Origin: Ottowia sp. oral taxon 894
Lineage (GTDB): Bacteria; Pseudomonadota; Gammaproteobacteria; Burkholderiales; Burkholderiaceae_C
DNA: 64,000 bases
Direction: 5' to 3'
NCBI RefSeq assembly: GCF_001262075.1
Contig: NZ_CP012073.1
Span: 2,095,001-2,159,000 of the forward strand
A program made the position numbers and the translations under genes. Of the stretch, positions 1-8,483 are shown one piece after another (within the stretch, counting starts at the first letter, position 1; each line of letters begins with the position of its first letter). The notes under the pieces were generated by a model. That model searched no databases. It saw only the letters and a list, made by a program, of their open reading frames with translations, and was not told the origin of the DNA.

Positions 1-1
1 G

Positions 2-1339
2 CGCTATGCATGGGCACAGGACGTAACGTCCCAGTATGGCGGCAAGGTGGTTGTGATTCCGGGCGTGGCCAGTATCCTGCGCTCGCTGCTGACGTCACAG
101 ACACAACCTCAGGTGCTGGGCATGCGCGAGCAATATCTGCGTCCTACCGTGCCCGGTCTGCGTGGCCGAGGCATGGCCAACCAAGGCACTTTGGGGGCGG
201 AAGGCGCCAGCCCTATGCTCGCGTCGGCAGACACCGTACGGCGCGCCTGGGGTTCTGGGGGCGGCATCAATGTGACGTTCAACGAAACGGGAAATGACTT
301 GGCTCCTCTGGTCACGCTGCCAGGGCAGGCTCGAGTGGAGGCAGATGCGAGGCTGAATGCCATCATCGTGCGCGACGCGCCCGAACGGCTGCCGTATTAC
401 GACGAACTCATCAAATCGCTCGACGTGGAGCCGCAAGCCGTAGAAATCGAGGCCACCATCATCGACCTCAACACCGACCGTTTGCGCGAGCTGGGCATCA
501 ACTGGCGCTGGACGGATGATCGCGCTTCATTCCTGTTCGGCAATGGCACTGCCAGCGATACCCTGCTGCATGGCACCACGGCAACGGGCAGTATTACGCC
601 CCAAGGCACTGGCGGGTTCTTGTCATTGGTGCTGGGCGGGCGCAATCAATTTGTGGCGCGTATCAACGCCTTGCAGCAGCAGAAGGCAGCGCGCGTTGTA
701 TCCAGCCCGCAAATCATGACGCTCTCCAACGTAGAAGCCCTTTATGACACAACCAAGAGTTTCTATGTCAAGGTACAGGGCCGCAATGAAGTGGATTTGT
801 TCCGCGTAGAGGCTGGCACGACGCTGCGTGTCACGCCTCATGTGTTCAAGGAAGGCAACGACGTTCGCATCAAGCTGCTGGTGCAGATTGAAGACGGAGA
901 TTTTGACTTCGAGAGATCAGTGGATACCATGCCTACGGTGAACCGTTCGGCGATCAATACCCAGGCGCTTATCATGGCAGGCGAGAGTCTGCTGATCGGC
1001 GGCATGACGCGCGAAAAGTCCAGTGAAGGCGTCACCAAGGTGCCTTTCCTGGGGGATATTCCTGTGCTGGGCAACTTGTTCAAAACCACCGAACGCGGCG
1101 GTGAACACAAGGAGCGCTTGTTCCTGATTTCGCCCCGCCTGGTTCCGGCGCGTCGCGCCTTGTCCGGTACGGCTCCTGTCGGGCCGCAGCGGCCTGGCAA
1201 CGCCGTTCAGGCGCCTCCCATGCCTGAGCTTGAACCCAAGCCGGATACGGCGCAGGAGAAAAAGGACGAGGCCGCCGCGCCGAAATCCAGATTCCTCATG
1301 CCCGCCAGCGGCGAAGCATCCATTGGTCAAACCTACTGA
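2..1339 (+). CDS. sctC: Type III secretion outer-membrane secretin SctC (5' partial)
   Basis: The reading frame is open from base 2, so the N-terminal part lies outside the window; the first internal start-like codon is a GTG at 47 and is not the true start. The visible part carries the secretin core: an N-domain stretch with the RVEADARLNAIIVRD type motif, then the beta-barrel region ending in the conserved block around GESLLIGGMTREK and VPFLGDIPVLGNLF. SctC (YscC/HrcC/BscC family) forms the outer-membrane ring of the injectisome. After the secretin domain come about 60 Pro/Ala-rich residues. sctD follows after 27 bp, which supports a T3SS secretin over a type II or pilus secretin. Confidence 0.92.
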   Translation, partial: RYAWAQDVTSQYGGKVVVIPGVASILRSLLTSQTQPQVLGMREQYLRPTVPGLRGRGMANQGTLGAEGASPMLASADTVRRAWGSGGGINVTFNETGNDLAPLVTLPGQARVEADARLNAIIVRDAPERLPYYDELIKSLDVEPQAVEIEATIIDLNTDRLRELGINWRWTDDRASFLFGNGTASDTLLHGTTATGSITPQGTGGFLSLVLGGRNQFVARINALQQQKAARVVSSPQIMTLSNVEALYDTTKSFYVKVQGRNEVDLFRVEAGTTLRVTPHVFKEGNDVRIKLLVQIEDGDFDFERSVDTMPTVNRSAINTQALIMAGESLLIGGMTREKSSEGVTKVPFLGDIPVLGNLFKTTERGGEHKERLFLISPRLVPARRALSGTAPVGPQRPGNAVQAPPMPELEPKPDTAQEKKDEAAAPKSRFLMPASGEASIGQTY

Positions 1340-1366
1340 CGTTCCACCAACTCAAGAGGCTCCAGC

Positions 1367-2476
1367 ATGACAGCACCCCTGCTTTACGAACTGCGCGTTC
1401 TCAGTGGCCGCCAGCGTGGCGCCACGTTTCCGATCAAGCCAGGTGCGCCGTTGCGCATTGGACAGGACTGGTCCAGCGATGTCGTACTGCGCGCGGACAG
1501 TGCCGCTGCCGCGCGGATCTCTTTGCTGGATGACGAATCCGCGCTGGAGCTGCAGGTGGATAACGGCAGCTCGCAGGTAGAAGAAGTCAGCATTGATGTA
1601 GGCCAGAAAATGGCCGTGGGCCTGTATGTGCCGTTTTCTCTGGGCGACGTGCAATTGGCGGTAGGACAAGTGGGCGCGCCGCAATGGGGCGCACTGTTTG
1701 GCAACGCTACCCCGCAGCCGCTTGTGCCAGCTGAAACGCAAGGCAATGCCTTGCAGCCGATGCAGCCTGCCGCCGTAGCAAGCGCGCGTTGGGTGCGCCG
1801 CCTGTTGCAGGGCGGTGTGGCCCTGGTGGCAATTTCGGCTGGCGCACTGACCTTGAGCTGGGCCATGGATCGCCACCCGGGCACACCCGGCCAGCAGGTA
1901 GAGCAGATGCGCCAGAGCCTGCACCGCCTTGGCTATGCCACTCTGGATGTCGAAATCCGCGACGGTCAGCCTGTTGTCACGGGCTATCTCAATTCGGAAA
2001 CCCAGCGCGCCGAGCTGGAGCAAGCCTTGGCGCGCACTTCCATGCGAAGCGTCCGTGTCATGCCGTGGATCAATGAGCAAGTCACGCAAGGCGTGGCTGA
2101 AGTATTCCGGCTCAATGGCATTGCGGCGCAGGTCAAATCTGCCGGATCGGGCGTTGTGCAAGTCCACACACGCGAAGCCAACACTGAAAACCTGCAGCGT
2201 GCCGAAGCCGTAGCACGGCGTGATGTGCCAGGCCTGGTCAAGCTGGTGTCCGTCAATGACGCGCCGCCTGCCGCAGCCAAGGCTTCTCCCGTGGCGGCGG
2301 ATCCTGGCAAGCGCGTGGCGGCCATCGTTCCTGGTGACCCTGCCTATGTGGTCACGGCAGATGGCACGCGCTACTTCACGGGCGCAGTGTTGCCTACCGG
2401 GCACCGCATCCAGGCCATTCAGGCCAATCTTGTTCAGCTGGAGCGCGATGGGCAAATCAGCCAGCTGACCTTCTGA
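1367..2476 (+). CDS. sctD: Type III secretion inner-membrane ring protein SctD (YscD/HrpQ family)
   Basis: The 369-residue protein starts with an FHA-like cytoplasmic domain (residues about 5-100, LRVLSGRQRGATFPI). One transmembrane segment lies near residues 142-165 (LLQGGVALVAISAGALTLSW), followed by a periplasmic part with BON-like ring-building modules (MRQSLHRLGYATLDVEIRDG). This is the YscD/PrgH/BscD layout: the protein forms the outer of the two inner-membrane rings and connects to SctC and SctJ. It sits between sctC and the needle/rod genes. Identity rests on domain order and position; the family is poorly conserved in sequence. Confidence 0.85.
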   Translation: MTAPLLYELRVLSGRQRGATFPIKPGAPLRIGQDWSSDVVLRADSAAAARISLLDDESALELQVDNGSSQVEEVSIDVGQKMAVGLYVPFSLGDVQLAVGQVGAPQWGALFGNATPQPLVPAETQGNALQPMQPAAVASARWVRRLLQGGVALVAISAGALTLSWAMDRHPGTPGQQVEQMRQSLHRLGYATLDVEIRDGQPVVTGYLNSETQRAELEQALARTSMRSVRVMPWINEQVTQGVAEVFRLNGIAAQVKSAGSGVVQVHTREANTENLQRAEAVARRDVPGLVKLVSVNDAPPAAAKASPVAADPGKRVAAIVPGDPAYVVTADGTRYFTGAVLPTGHRIQAIQANLVQLERDGQISQLTF

Positions 2477-2570
2477 GCTTTTTCTTTGCTTTTCCGGCGC
2501 AGACCGTTTCCCTGGACCGGCGGTCATTGCGCTTCATGCTTCAGGTCCCTGTCTCACAAAGGAGAGCAAC

Positions 2571-2873
2571 ATGAGCAACAGCGTATCCCCTCTGTCCGTG
2601 CTGGCGACTTCGCCCCTGACTGGCTCGCAACGTCCGGGCGGCAAGTCCTCCAGCTGGTATGAAGCCATGGCTGAAGCCTGGGGCAAGACGCTCAATGCCA
2701 AGGCCAATGAGATCGAGGTCGCGTCCGATCAGCTGGCCGAAGGCAATGACCGTCCCGAGCACATCACCCGCATGACGGCGCTGGCTCAACAGATGGGCTT
2801 CATGTCCAACAGCGCCCATACCTCGCTGCAATCTGTGGGCACGGCGCTCGAAACGATGGCCCGCAAGCAGTAA
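2571..2873 (+). CDS. sctF: Probable type III secretion needle subunit (SctF-like)
   Basis: A 100-residue helical protein with an AAAGGAG ribosome-binding site 6 bp before its ATG. Residues 1-28 are Ser/Pro-rich and likely disordered. An amphipathic helix starting at WYEAMAEAWGKTL then leads to a turn (NDRPEH) and a second helix rich in M, Q and N. This is the helix-turn-helix hairpin of needle proteins (YscF/EscF/PrgI), and the gene lies directly before sctI and sctJ as in several T3SS operons. Sequence similarity to known needles is low by eye, and it is somewhat longer than the usual 70-90 residues. It could instead be another small secreted or chaperone-like T3SS component. Confidence 0.55.
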   Translation: MSNSVSPLSVLATSPLTGSQRPGGKSSSWYEAMAEAWGKTLNAKANEIEVASDQLAEGNDRPEHITRMTALAQQMGFMSNSAHTSLQSVGTALETMARKQ

Positions 2874-2893
2874 GGGCCGGGAGCAAAAACCGA

Positions 2894-3304
2894 ATGAATG
2901 CACTGTCATCCCTGATCCCAGCCGAGCAGGCGCTGGCCGCAAGCCACAACGCGGGCGGTGCGCCAGCTTCCGTGCAGGCGGGCTATGGCGTGTCGCTGAC
3001 CGACTTGTCGGGCTTCAGCGACGCGCTGGCTCGCGCCGATGGCACGCTGCACCCGCACGCCACGGCGCCCGCCGCAGAAACCATGCAGGCGCTGTTCAGG
3101 CCGCTGGAGCACATCAATGCCGAGGCGGCTTCGCTGTCCAAGCATGCTGAAAGCGCCATGGCTGCGGGCAATGACCTCACGCCCGGCGAGATGGTCATGC
3201 TCACCGTGCGCTGCCACGAATTCCTGTTTCACAGCCAGCTGACCGCCAACGTGGCCAACCGCACGTCTGACGGCCTCCAGCAACTGTTCCGGCAACAGGC
3301 GTGA
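2894..3304 (+). CDS. sctI: Type III secretion inner rod protein SctI
   Basis: A 136-residue protein whose C-terminus matches the YscI/EscI/HrpB family: TPGEMVMLTVRCHEFLFHSQ followed by a helix ending in DGLQQLFRQQ, the typical rod-protein terminus. SctI polymerises below the needle and anchors it in the basal body. The N-terminal half is Ala-rich and variable, as usual in the family. The stop codon overlaps the ATG of sctJ (TGATG), the gene that conventionally follows sctI, which suggests coupled translation. Confidence 0.85.
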   Translation: MNALSSLIPAEQALAASHNAGGAPASVQAGYGVSLTDLSGFSDALARADGTLHPHATAPAAETMQALFRPLEHINAEAASLSKHAESAMAAGNDLTPGEMVMLTVRCHEFLFHSQLTANVANRTSDGLQQLFRQQA

Positions 3305-4143
3305 TGCGCGCGCTTTCCCGTCCGGCGCGTCCGGCTGCCGCTCATTGGCGGTGGCTGGGCGCACCTTTGATGGCCCTACTGCTGGCAGCCTGCTCCCAGC
3401 AGGAGCTGTATGGCCAGCTCAGCGAGCGCCAGGCCAATGAAATGGTGGCGGTGCTGCGCATCGCTGGCGTGAAAGCCGACAAGGTCGCAGCCCGGGACGG
3501 CAAGACCTTCACGGTCACCACCAACCCGGGTGATTTCTCCCGCGCCGTTGAAGTCCTGCACGACAGCGGTCTGCCGCGCGATAACTTCGACACCCTGGGC
3601 CAGGTTTTCAAGAAAGAGGGCTTTGTTTCCTCACCGCTGGAAGAGCGCGCGCGCTTCACGCATGCCCTTTCGCAGGAAATCTCCCACACCATTTCCAGTA
3701 TTGATGGCGTGTTGCAGGCGCGCGTGCATGTCTCCGTGCCTGAGAAAAATCCGCTGTCAGACAAGCCCGCAACCGCCACCGCTTCGGTTTTCATCCGCCA
3801 CCGTCCGGGGCTGGACATGACGCAGCAGGTCGGCAAGATCAAGGCGCTGGTGGTCAATGCCATTGAGGGTCTGCCTTATGACAACGTCACCGTCGTTCTC
3901 TTTCCCGCAGAATCCATGCCCGTCGTAGCCAAGCCAGCGGCTCCCGCGCCTGCTTCCATCTGGGGAACAGATAGCTTCAAGCCCGTTGTGGCCATCGGCG
4001 CAGGACTGGGCGTTGCCGCCCTTGTGCTGGCTTGGTTTCTGGGTTGGCGCCAGCGGCGTTCGGCCAGTTCAGGCCATGCCTTAACGGTGCGCAATAGGGC
4101 GTCTTCGGCGCCCCCGCCGTCCAAATCCGCGCATTCTTCCTGA
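3304..4143 (+). CDS. sctJ: Type III secretion inner-membrane ring lipoprotein SctJ
   Basis: A YscJ/HrcJ/PrgK family lipoprotein of 279 residues. A signal peptide with a lipobox (LLLAACSQQ) is followed by the two ring-building domains; hallmark stretches are ELYGQLSERQANEMVAVL, LPRDNFDTLGQVFKKEG and VLQARVHVSVPEKNPL. A transmembrane helix near residues 225-245 (VVAIGAGLGVAALVLAWFLG) and a basic cytoplasmic tail close the protein. An in-frame GTG at 3301 is an alternative start; the ATG at 3304 overlaps the sctI stop and is preferred. After this gene the operon is interrupted by about 300 bp that contain a dispersed repeat. Confidence 0.95.
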   Translation: MRALSRPARPAAAHWRWLGAPLMALLLAACSQQELYGQLSERQANEMVAVLRIAGVKADKVAARDGKTFTVTTNPGDFSRAVEVLHDSGLPRDNFDTLGQVFKKEGFVSSPLEERARFTHALSQEISHTISSIDGVLQARVHVSVPEKNPLSDKPATATASVFIRHRPGLDMTQQVGKIKALVVNAIEGLPYDNVTVVLFPAESMPVVAKPAAPAPASIWGTDSFKPVVAIGAGLGVAALVLAWFLGWRQRRSASSGHALTVRNRASSAPPPSKSAHSS

Positions 4144-4279
4144 GCGTTCCGGGTGGCTCACTGTTTGGCATGAAGACACGAAGCCTCCGGGCCAGGCCAC
4201 AGGCTCCAAGCCTGTGCCGCGCTGGCGGCTTCGTTTTCAGGCTGCCATGCGAGCCGTTTTCTTCCAATGCGCTGCTTCT

Positions 4280-4362
4280 TCAAAAAGAGGAGCGAATTTC
4301 AGGGGCGCAAAACGAGAAAGGTCCTAGTGCAATCGAGAGAACGTGCTATGACTAAAAGAGCA
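4280..4362 (-). repeat. Dispersed intergenic repeat, copy 1 (divergent, core inverted)
   Basis: Lies in the 307-bp gap between sctJ and sctK. The ends match the family in reverse orientation (AAAGAGGAGCGAATTTCAGG on the left, GTGCTATGACTAAAAGAGC on the right). The core AGGTCCTAGTG reads in the opposite direction relative to those ends. It is the only copy inside an otherwise compact operon. I see no gene in this gap. Confidence 0.7.
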
Positions 4363-4450
4363 GAAATGCCTTCTTCCTCGCCTGAACTTCCCTCTGCTTG
4401 CCAGGCTTTGCCCATTGTTCCCAGACACCTTTTGGTCTCCTGCGACTGCC

Positions 4451-5089
4451 ATGACTGACACGCTTGCTGAACCCGCCGAAGACGCCATCCAGCCTTCCCT
4501 TTTTGCCAGCATGGCCGGGCGGCGGCGCCAGCGCCTGGCGGCTGCGCGCCTGCTGGCGGGCACGGGCGCGAGCTGGCGCACGATTGACGCCTGCCCCGCC
4601 TGGGCCACCGCCAGCGAAGGCGAACGCCAGCGCCTGGTCGCCTTCGTTGGCGCATGGTGGCTGGCCGATTCGCTGCGCGCCAGCATCGACGGCAAGCGCC
4701 TGGCTGCCGTGTGTGAAGTGCTGGGCGAAGACGGCCTCCAGCGCCTGTTGCGTGCTGAAAGCGGCGGTCTGGAGCTTGATGCAGCTCCGCCGCGCCCCGG
4801 CCTGACTGAAGCCAGCCAATGCGCTGACCAACTGCAGTCTTGCGGCCGCGCCCTGCTGCTGTGGGGTCTGCCCGCCGCGCTGCGCGCCCTGATGCCTGCC
4901 GCACTGGGCTGGCCCGCCCCTGAAGTCAATCAACACCATGCCTTTGACGCCCACATCGACTGGGCGCGCCGCGCCATTGACACCGGCACGGCTGAAGCCG
5001 CGCGCTGCGTCCAGCCTGCCAGCCCGCCAGAAGATGGCGAAGAAGGCGAAAAAGGCGAAGAAGAGGCAGGCAATGCCGATGACGAATGA
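4451..5089 (+). CDS. sctK: Type III secretion protein SctK-like
   Basis: A 212-residue soluble protein between sctJ and sctL, the position of YscK/BscK, which helps assemble the cytoplasmic sorting platform by linking the ring to SctQ/SctL. It is rich in Ala, Leu, Arg and Trp and ends in a very acidic tail with repeated GEEGEKGEEE residues. No catalytic motif is visible. An in-frame start at 4415 would add 12 residues; the ATG at 4451 is preferred because the following residues (MTDTLAEPAEDA) look like a normal N-terminus. The name relies mainly on gene order, since SctK proteins are poorly conserved. Confidence 0.65.
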   Translation: MTDTLAEPAEDAIQPSLFASMAGRRRQRLAAARLLAGTGASWRTIDACPAWATASEGERQRLVAFVGAWWLADSLRASIDGKRLAAVCEVLGEDGLQRLLRAESGGLELDAAPPRPGLTEASQCADQLQSCGRALLLWGLPAALRALMPAALGWPAPEVNQHHAFDAHIDWARRAIDTGTAEAARCVQPASPPEDGEEGEKGEEEAGNADDE

Positions 5090-5170
5090 AGCAGGCGGCC
5101 CGCAAGCCGCCGCTTCAAAATCCGCCACCCGATAAGCCGCGCAAGGCGGCCCGCTTCCTGACCTCCCTTC

Positions 5171-5824
5171 ATGAGCTACCTGCTTGCCCTGGATGACGCC
5201 TTCCCTGGCGCCATCGCCACCACTTCTCCCATCGTGCCCGCCAGCGAGCTGCCTGCGCTGCAAGACGCACTGGCCCTTTCCGCGCGCCTGACCCAGCTGC
5301 TGGCCACGCAGGAGCAGCAAGTCACCCAGGCTTGCGAAGAAGCCCGCGCCCAGGGGCGCGAAGAAGGGCTGGAACAAGGCCGCGCGCAGGCGCTGGAAAG
5401 CGGCGCGCAGGCATTGAGCGACATGCTGGAGAAAATCGCCCGCGAGCAAGCCGCCCAGCGCGAAGAACTGCGTGGTGCGCTCGTCACCCTGGCCTCATCC
5501 ATGGTGCGTTGCATGGCGGCTGAACTCGCTCCGCCCGACGTGCTGGCCGCGCTGGCCGAGCGCGCTTTCGAGCACGTTGTGCCCGCGCAAAGCGTGCGCG
5601 TGCGCCTGGCCCCCGGCATGCTGGAGCCTGTGCAGACCCGCCTGGCCGCCCGCCAGCTGGCCCTGCCCGTGCAATGCCAGGCCGATGAGCGGCTGGGGCC
5701 GCTGGAATGCGTCATTGAATCGCCCACCGGCACGCTCATCGCCGGGCTGGAGGCCGTGCTCGACCGCACCGCCCAATCCCTTGAACTCTCGCGCCAGATG
5801 GCGCAGCAGCAGCGCGAATCGTGA
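5171..5824 (+). CDS. sctL: Type III secretion ATPase regulator/stator SctL
   Basis: A YscL/HrpE/FliH-type protein of 217 residues. The central region is a charged coiled coil with glycine-spaced repeats (EEARAQGREEGLEQGRAQAL), the signature of the FliH/YscL stalk. The C-terminal domain contains the V-ATPase E-subunit-like segment QCQADERLGPLECVIESPTG. SctL binds and restrains the SctN ATPase and connects it to the SctQ/SctK pods. Its stop overlaps the GTG start of sctN by 4 bp, consistent with coupled synthesis of the partner proteins. Confidence 0.9.
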   Translation: MSYLLALDDAFPGAIATTSPIVPASELPALQDALALSARLTQLLATQEQQVTQACEEARAQGREEGLEQGRAQALESGAQALSDMLEKIAREQAAQREELRGALVTLASSMVRCMAAELAPPDVLAALAERAFEHVVPAQSVRVRLAPGMLEPVQTRLAARQLALPVQCQADERLGPLECVIESPTGTLIAGLEAVLDRTAQSLELSRQMAQQQRES

Positions 5825-7188
5825 GCAGCAACACCGCCCGCCCCCTGTTTGATGACGCCCTGGCCCAGGGCCTGCGCGTCATGCAGCCCCAAGTCGCCCG
5901 TGGCCGCGTGGCCCAGGCTTTTGGCACTACCTTGCGCGTCAGCGGCCTGCAAGCCGTCATTGGCCAGCAGTGCCTCATCCGCGATCCTGCACGCCCTCAC
6001 GCCACTCCGCTGCGCGCCGAAGTCGTCGGCCTGCATGAGCACGAAGCCATCCTCGTGCCGCTGGGCCACCTGCAAGGCATCTCGATGGGCGCCGAAGTTG
6101 AAATCATGGAGCGCGCCTCCCTCATTCCCATGGGAGAAGCCCTGCTGGGCCGCGTGCTCAACGCCTTTGGTGAGCCGCTCGATGGCCAGCCCCTGCCAGC
6201 CAGCGTGCCCCTGCGCTCCTTCTACAGCGAGCCGCCCAACCCGCTGCACCGCGCCCCGGTTGACAAACCCTTCATCACCGGCGTGCGCGCCATTGACGGC
6301 CTGCTCACCGTCGGCGAAGGCCAGCGCCTGGGCGTCTTCGCCATGGCCGGCGGCGGCAAATCCACCCTGCTGGGCATGCTGGCGCGGCAGGCGCGCAGCG
6401 ACATCAACGTCATCGCCCTCGTGGGCGAGCGCGGCCGCGAAGTGCGCGAATTCCTGGAAGAAAGCCTCGGCCCCGAAGGCATGGCCCGCTCCGTCGTTGT
6501 CGTCTCCACCAGCGACCGCCCCGCGATGGAACGCCTGCGCGCCGCCCAGACCGCCACCGCCATTGCCGAAGGCTTTCGCGCCCAGGGCCAGCGCGTGCTG
6601 CTCATGATGGACTCCGTCACCCGCTACGCCCGCGCCCTGCGCGAAATCGGCCTCTCGGTGGGCGAGCCAGCCGTGCGCCGGGGCTTTCCGCCCAGCGTCT
6701 TTGCCGAGCTGCCGCGCCTGTTCGAGCGCGCCGGCAACGACGCCCACGGCTCCATCACCGCCTTCTACACCGTGCTGGCCGAAGACGAAGACAACACCGA
6801 CCCCGTCGCCGAAGAAACCCGCTCCATTCTGGACGGCCACATCGTCCTCTCCCGCAAGCTTGGCCAGGCTGGCCACTACCCGGCCATTGATGTGCTGGCC
6901 AGCGCCAGCCGCGTCTTCACCCGCGTCACCAGCCGCGAGCACCAGCAGGCCGCCCTGCGCGTGCGCGCGCTCATGGCCAAACACGAAGAAATCCGCTTCC
7001 TGCTGCAAGTGGGCGAATACGCCCCCGGCAGCGACGCCCTGGCTGATGACGCCATAGCCGCCCAGCCCGCCATTGAAAACCTGCTGCGCCAGCGCCCCGA
7101 CGAAGCCAGCGCCTTTGAAGACACCATCGGCCAGATGCAAGGCTTTGCCGCCTCCTCCGCCCGCAGCCGCGACCTCCAGGTTGAATGA
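5821..7188 (+). CDS. sctN: Type III secretion ATPase SctN
   Basis: The 455-residue ATPase unfolds substrates and strips chaperones at the injectisome base. Visible features are the N-terminal beta-barrel, the Walker A loop AMAGGGKST at about residues 174-182, the VGERGREVREF segment, Walker B with VLLMMDSVTRYARA, and the T3SS/flagellar signature GFPPSVFAELPRLFERAG. It is close to FliI but lies in a T3SS operon between sctL and sctO. The start is GTG at 5821, inside the end of sctL. Length and motifs are normal for the family. Confidence 0.97.
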   Translation: MSSNTARPLFDDALAQGLRVMQPQVARGRVAQAFGTTLRVSGLQAVIGQQCLIRDPARPHATPLRAEVVGLHEHEAILVPLGHLQGISMGAEVEIMERASLIPMGEALLGRVLNAFGEPLDGQPLPASVPLRSFYSEPPNPLHRAPVDKPFITGVRAIDGLLTVGEGQRLGVFAMAGGGKSTLLGMLARQARSDINVIALVGERGREVREFLEESLGPEGMARSVVVVSTSDRPAMERLRAAQTATAIAEGFRAQGQRVLLMMDSVTRYARALREIGLSVGEPAVRRGFPPSVFAELPRLFERAGNDAHGSITAFYTVLAEDEDNTDPVAEETRSILDGHIVLSRKLGQAGHYPAIDVLASASRVFTRVTSREHQQAALRVRALMAKHEEIRFLLQVGEYAPGSDALADDAIAAQPAIENLLRQRPDEASAFEDTIGQMQGFAASSARSRDLQVE

Positions 7189-7192
7189 CTGA

Positions 7193-7708
7193 ATGAGCGG
7201 CGCCCAAGACCTGCCCCGCCAGCTTGAACAGGCCCGCCAGCTGGCCCGCCTGCGCCAGCTGCGCGAGCGCACCGCCCTGGCCGCCCTGCACGAAGCTGAC
7301 AAAGCCCTCCTTCAGGCTGAAGAAGCGCTGGAGCGCCGCCGCGCCGCCCTGGCCCGCCTGAGCGAAGAGCGCGGCCAGCTCAGCCAGCGCATCGTCCATG
7401 AATGCGCCCCCGACCTGGGCCGCCTGGCCGCCTACATCGGCGCCATGACGGCCGACCTTGACGACCAAATCGAGCGCACCGAATACGCCATGCTGGACGA
7501 CGAAGAAGCCCTCGACGAAGCCCGCAAGAGCCGCGAGCGCGCCCGCCAGGCCTGGCTGCGCGCCAGCGCCGCCGTCAATGCTGCCGAAACCCTCGTCACC
7601 GACACCCGCCGCGCCCACCGCCAGGCGCAAGAAGCCGTGCAAGAGCGAGAAGCCGAAGACGCCGCCAGCGCCGCCCACAGCCAAAGGCAGCAGCAGGAAC
7701 GCGGTTAA
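7193..7708 (+). CDS. sctO: Type III secretion protein SctO (YscO-like coiled coil)
   Basis: A 171-residue, highly charged, almost entirely alpha-helical protein predicted to form an antiparallel coiled coil, like FliJ/YscO. These proteins sit in the centre of the SctN hexamer and link it to the SctV export gate. It starts 4 bp after the sctN stop, the standard position. The cluster ends here: the next sequence is a dispersed repeat and then rsmD, so sctP, sctQ and the export-gate genes must be elsewhere if the system is complete. Assignment is by position, length and coiled-coil character. Confidence 0.8.
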   Translation: MSGAQDLPRQLEQARQLARLRQLRERTALAALHEADKALLQAEEALERRRAALARLSEERGQLSQRIVHECAPDLGRLAAYIGAMTADLDDQIERTEYAMLDDEEALDEARKSRERARQAWLRASAAVNAAETLVTDTRRAHRQAQEAVQEREAEDAASAAHSQRQQQERG

Positions 7709-7723
7709 AGATAGGCCATTATT

Positions 7724-7809
7724 AGCTCTTGAAACAAGAGCATAAGGTCCTAGTGGAAACTGCGCAAAGCGGCATTTCAGATGCCCTGAATTTGCTCCTG
7801 TTTTTGATG
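7724..7809 (+). repeat. Dispersed intergenic repeat, copy 2
   Basis: Forward copy directly after sctO. It has the left end TTAGCTCTT, the core AAGGTCCTAGTGGAA, and the right end CCCTGAATTTGCTCCTG followed by TTTTTGATG. It marks the boundary between the T3SS operon and the rsmD-coaD operon. Confidence 0.85.
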
Positions 7810-7901
7810 CCATCTGGCGCTGCTGGGGGAGAAGTCCCCCCGGCTCTGCCGCGCGGAAGGCTATGCTGCCGGGCCAAGTTTTGCTCACGCCTGCTGCACT
7901 C

Positions 7902-8483
7902 ATGTCCACGCTCCCTCACCAGATCCGGCTCATTGGCGGCCAATGGAAGCGCACGCGCCTTGGCGTGCCCGGCATGCCCGGCCTGCGCCCCACGCCTGAC
8001 CGCGTGCGGGAGACGCTGTTCAACTGGCTGGGGCAAGACTTGGCGGGCTGGCGGGCGCTGGATGCCTTCGCGGGCACGGGCGCGCTGGGGCTGGAGGCCG
8101 CCTCGCGCGGAGCGCAGAGTGTGCTGCTGGTGGAGCAGAACGCGCGGCTGGCCGCCGCCTTGCGCCAGCATCAGCAGCGCCTTTCGGCCATCGCCGTGCA
8201 GGTGCTGCGCGGCGATGGCGTGGCGGCCCTGCACAGCCAGCCTGCGGGCAGCCTGGATGTGGTGTTTCTCGATCCGCCTTTTGCCGCCGCCAGCCTGTAT
8301 GCGCCCGCACTGGCCGCCGCCGCCAAGGCTTTGCGTCCTGGCGGCTTTGTCTATCTGGAAGCAGACGCCTCATGGCAGGGCCGCCCCGAAGCCGCTTCAT
8401 TCACGCTGCGCCGCCACCTGAAGGCGGGCGCGGTGCATGCCCATTTGTTCTGCAAGCCCCTGCCCACGGAGGAAAAACCATGA
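7902..8483 (+). CDS. rsmD: 16S rRNA (guanine(966)-N2)-methyltransferase RsmD
   Basis: RsmD methylates G966 of 16S rRNA during 30S assembly, using S-adenosylmethionine. The 193-residue protein shows the family start IRLIGGQWKRTRL, the RPTPDRVRETLFNWL segment, the SAM-binding motif DAFAGTGALGLEAASRGA and the catalytic DPPF motif (VVFLDPPF). An in-frame ATG at 7863 would add 13 residues with no sign of conservation, so 7902 is preferred. Its stop overlaps the start of coaD (ATGA); rsmD-coaD is a common bacterial pair. Confidence 0.93.
   Translation: MSTLPHQIRLIGGQWKRTRLGVPGMPGLRPTPDRVRETLFNWLGQDLAGWRALDAFAGTGALGLEAASRGAQSVLLVEQNARLAAALRQHQQRLSAIAVQVLRGDGVAALHSQPAGSLDVVFLDPPFAAASLYAPALAAAAKALRPGGFVYLEADASWQGRPEAASFTLRRHLKAGAVHAHLFCKPLPTEEKP

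Noticed and set aside
5176-7302. Long open frame on the minus strand opposite sctL-sctN
   Set aside because: It is antisense to two clear T3SS genes, has Gly/Ala/Arg-rich composition and no family features. GC-rich codon usage opens such shadow frames.
7817-7840. Hairpin GGGGGA-GAAG-TCCCCC after the T3SS operon as a terminator
   Set aside because: The stem is good but no T-run follows on either strand, so termination is not supported.
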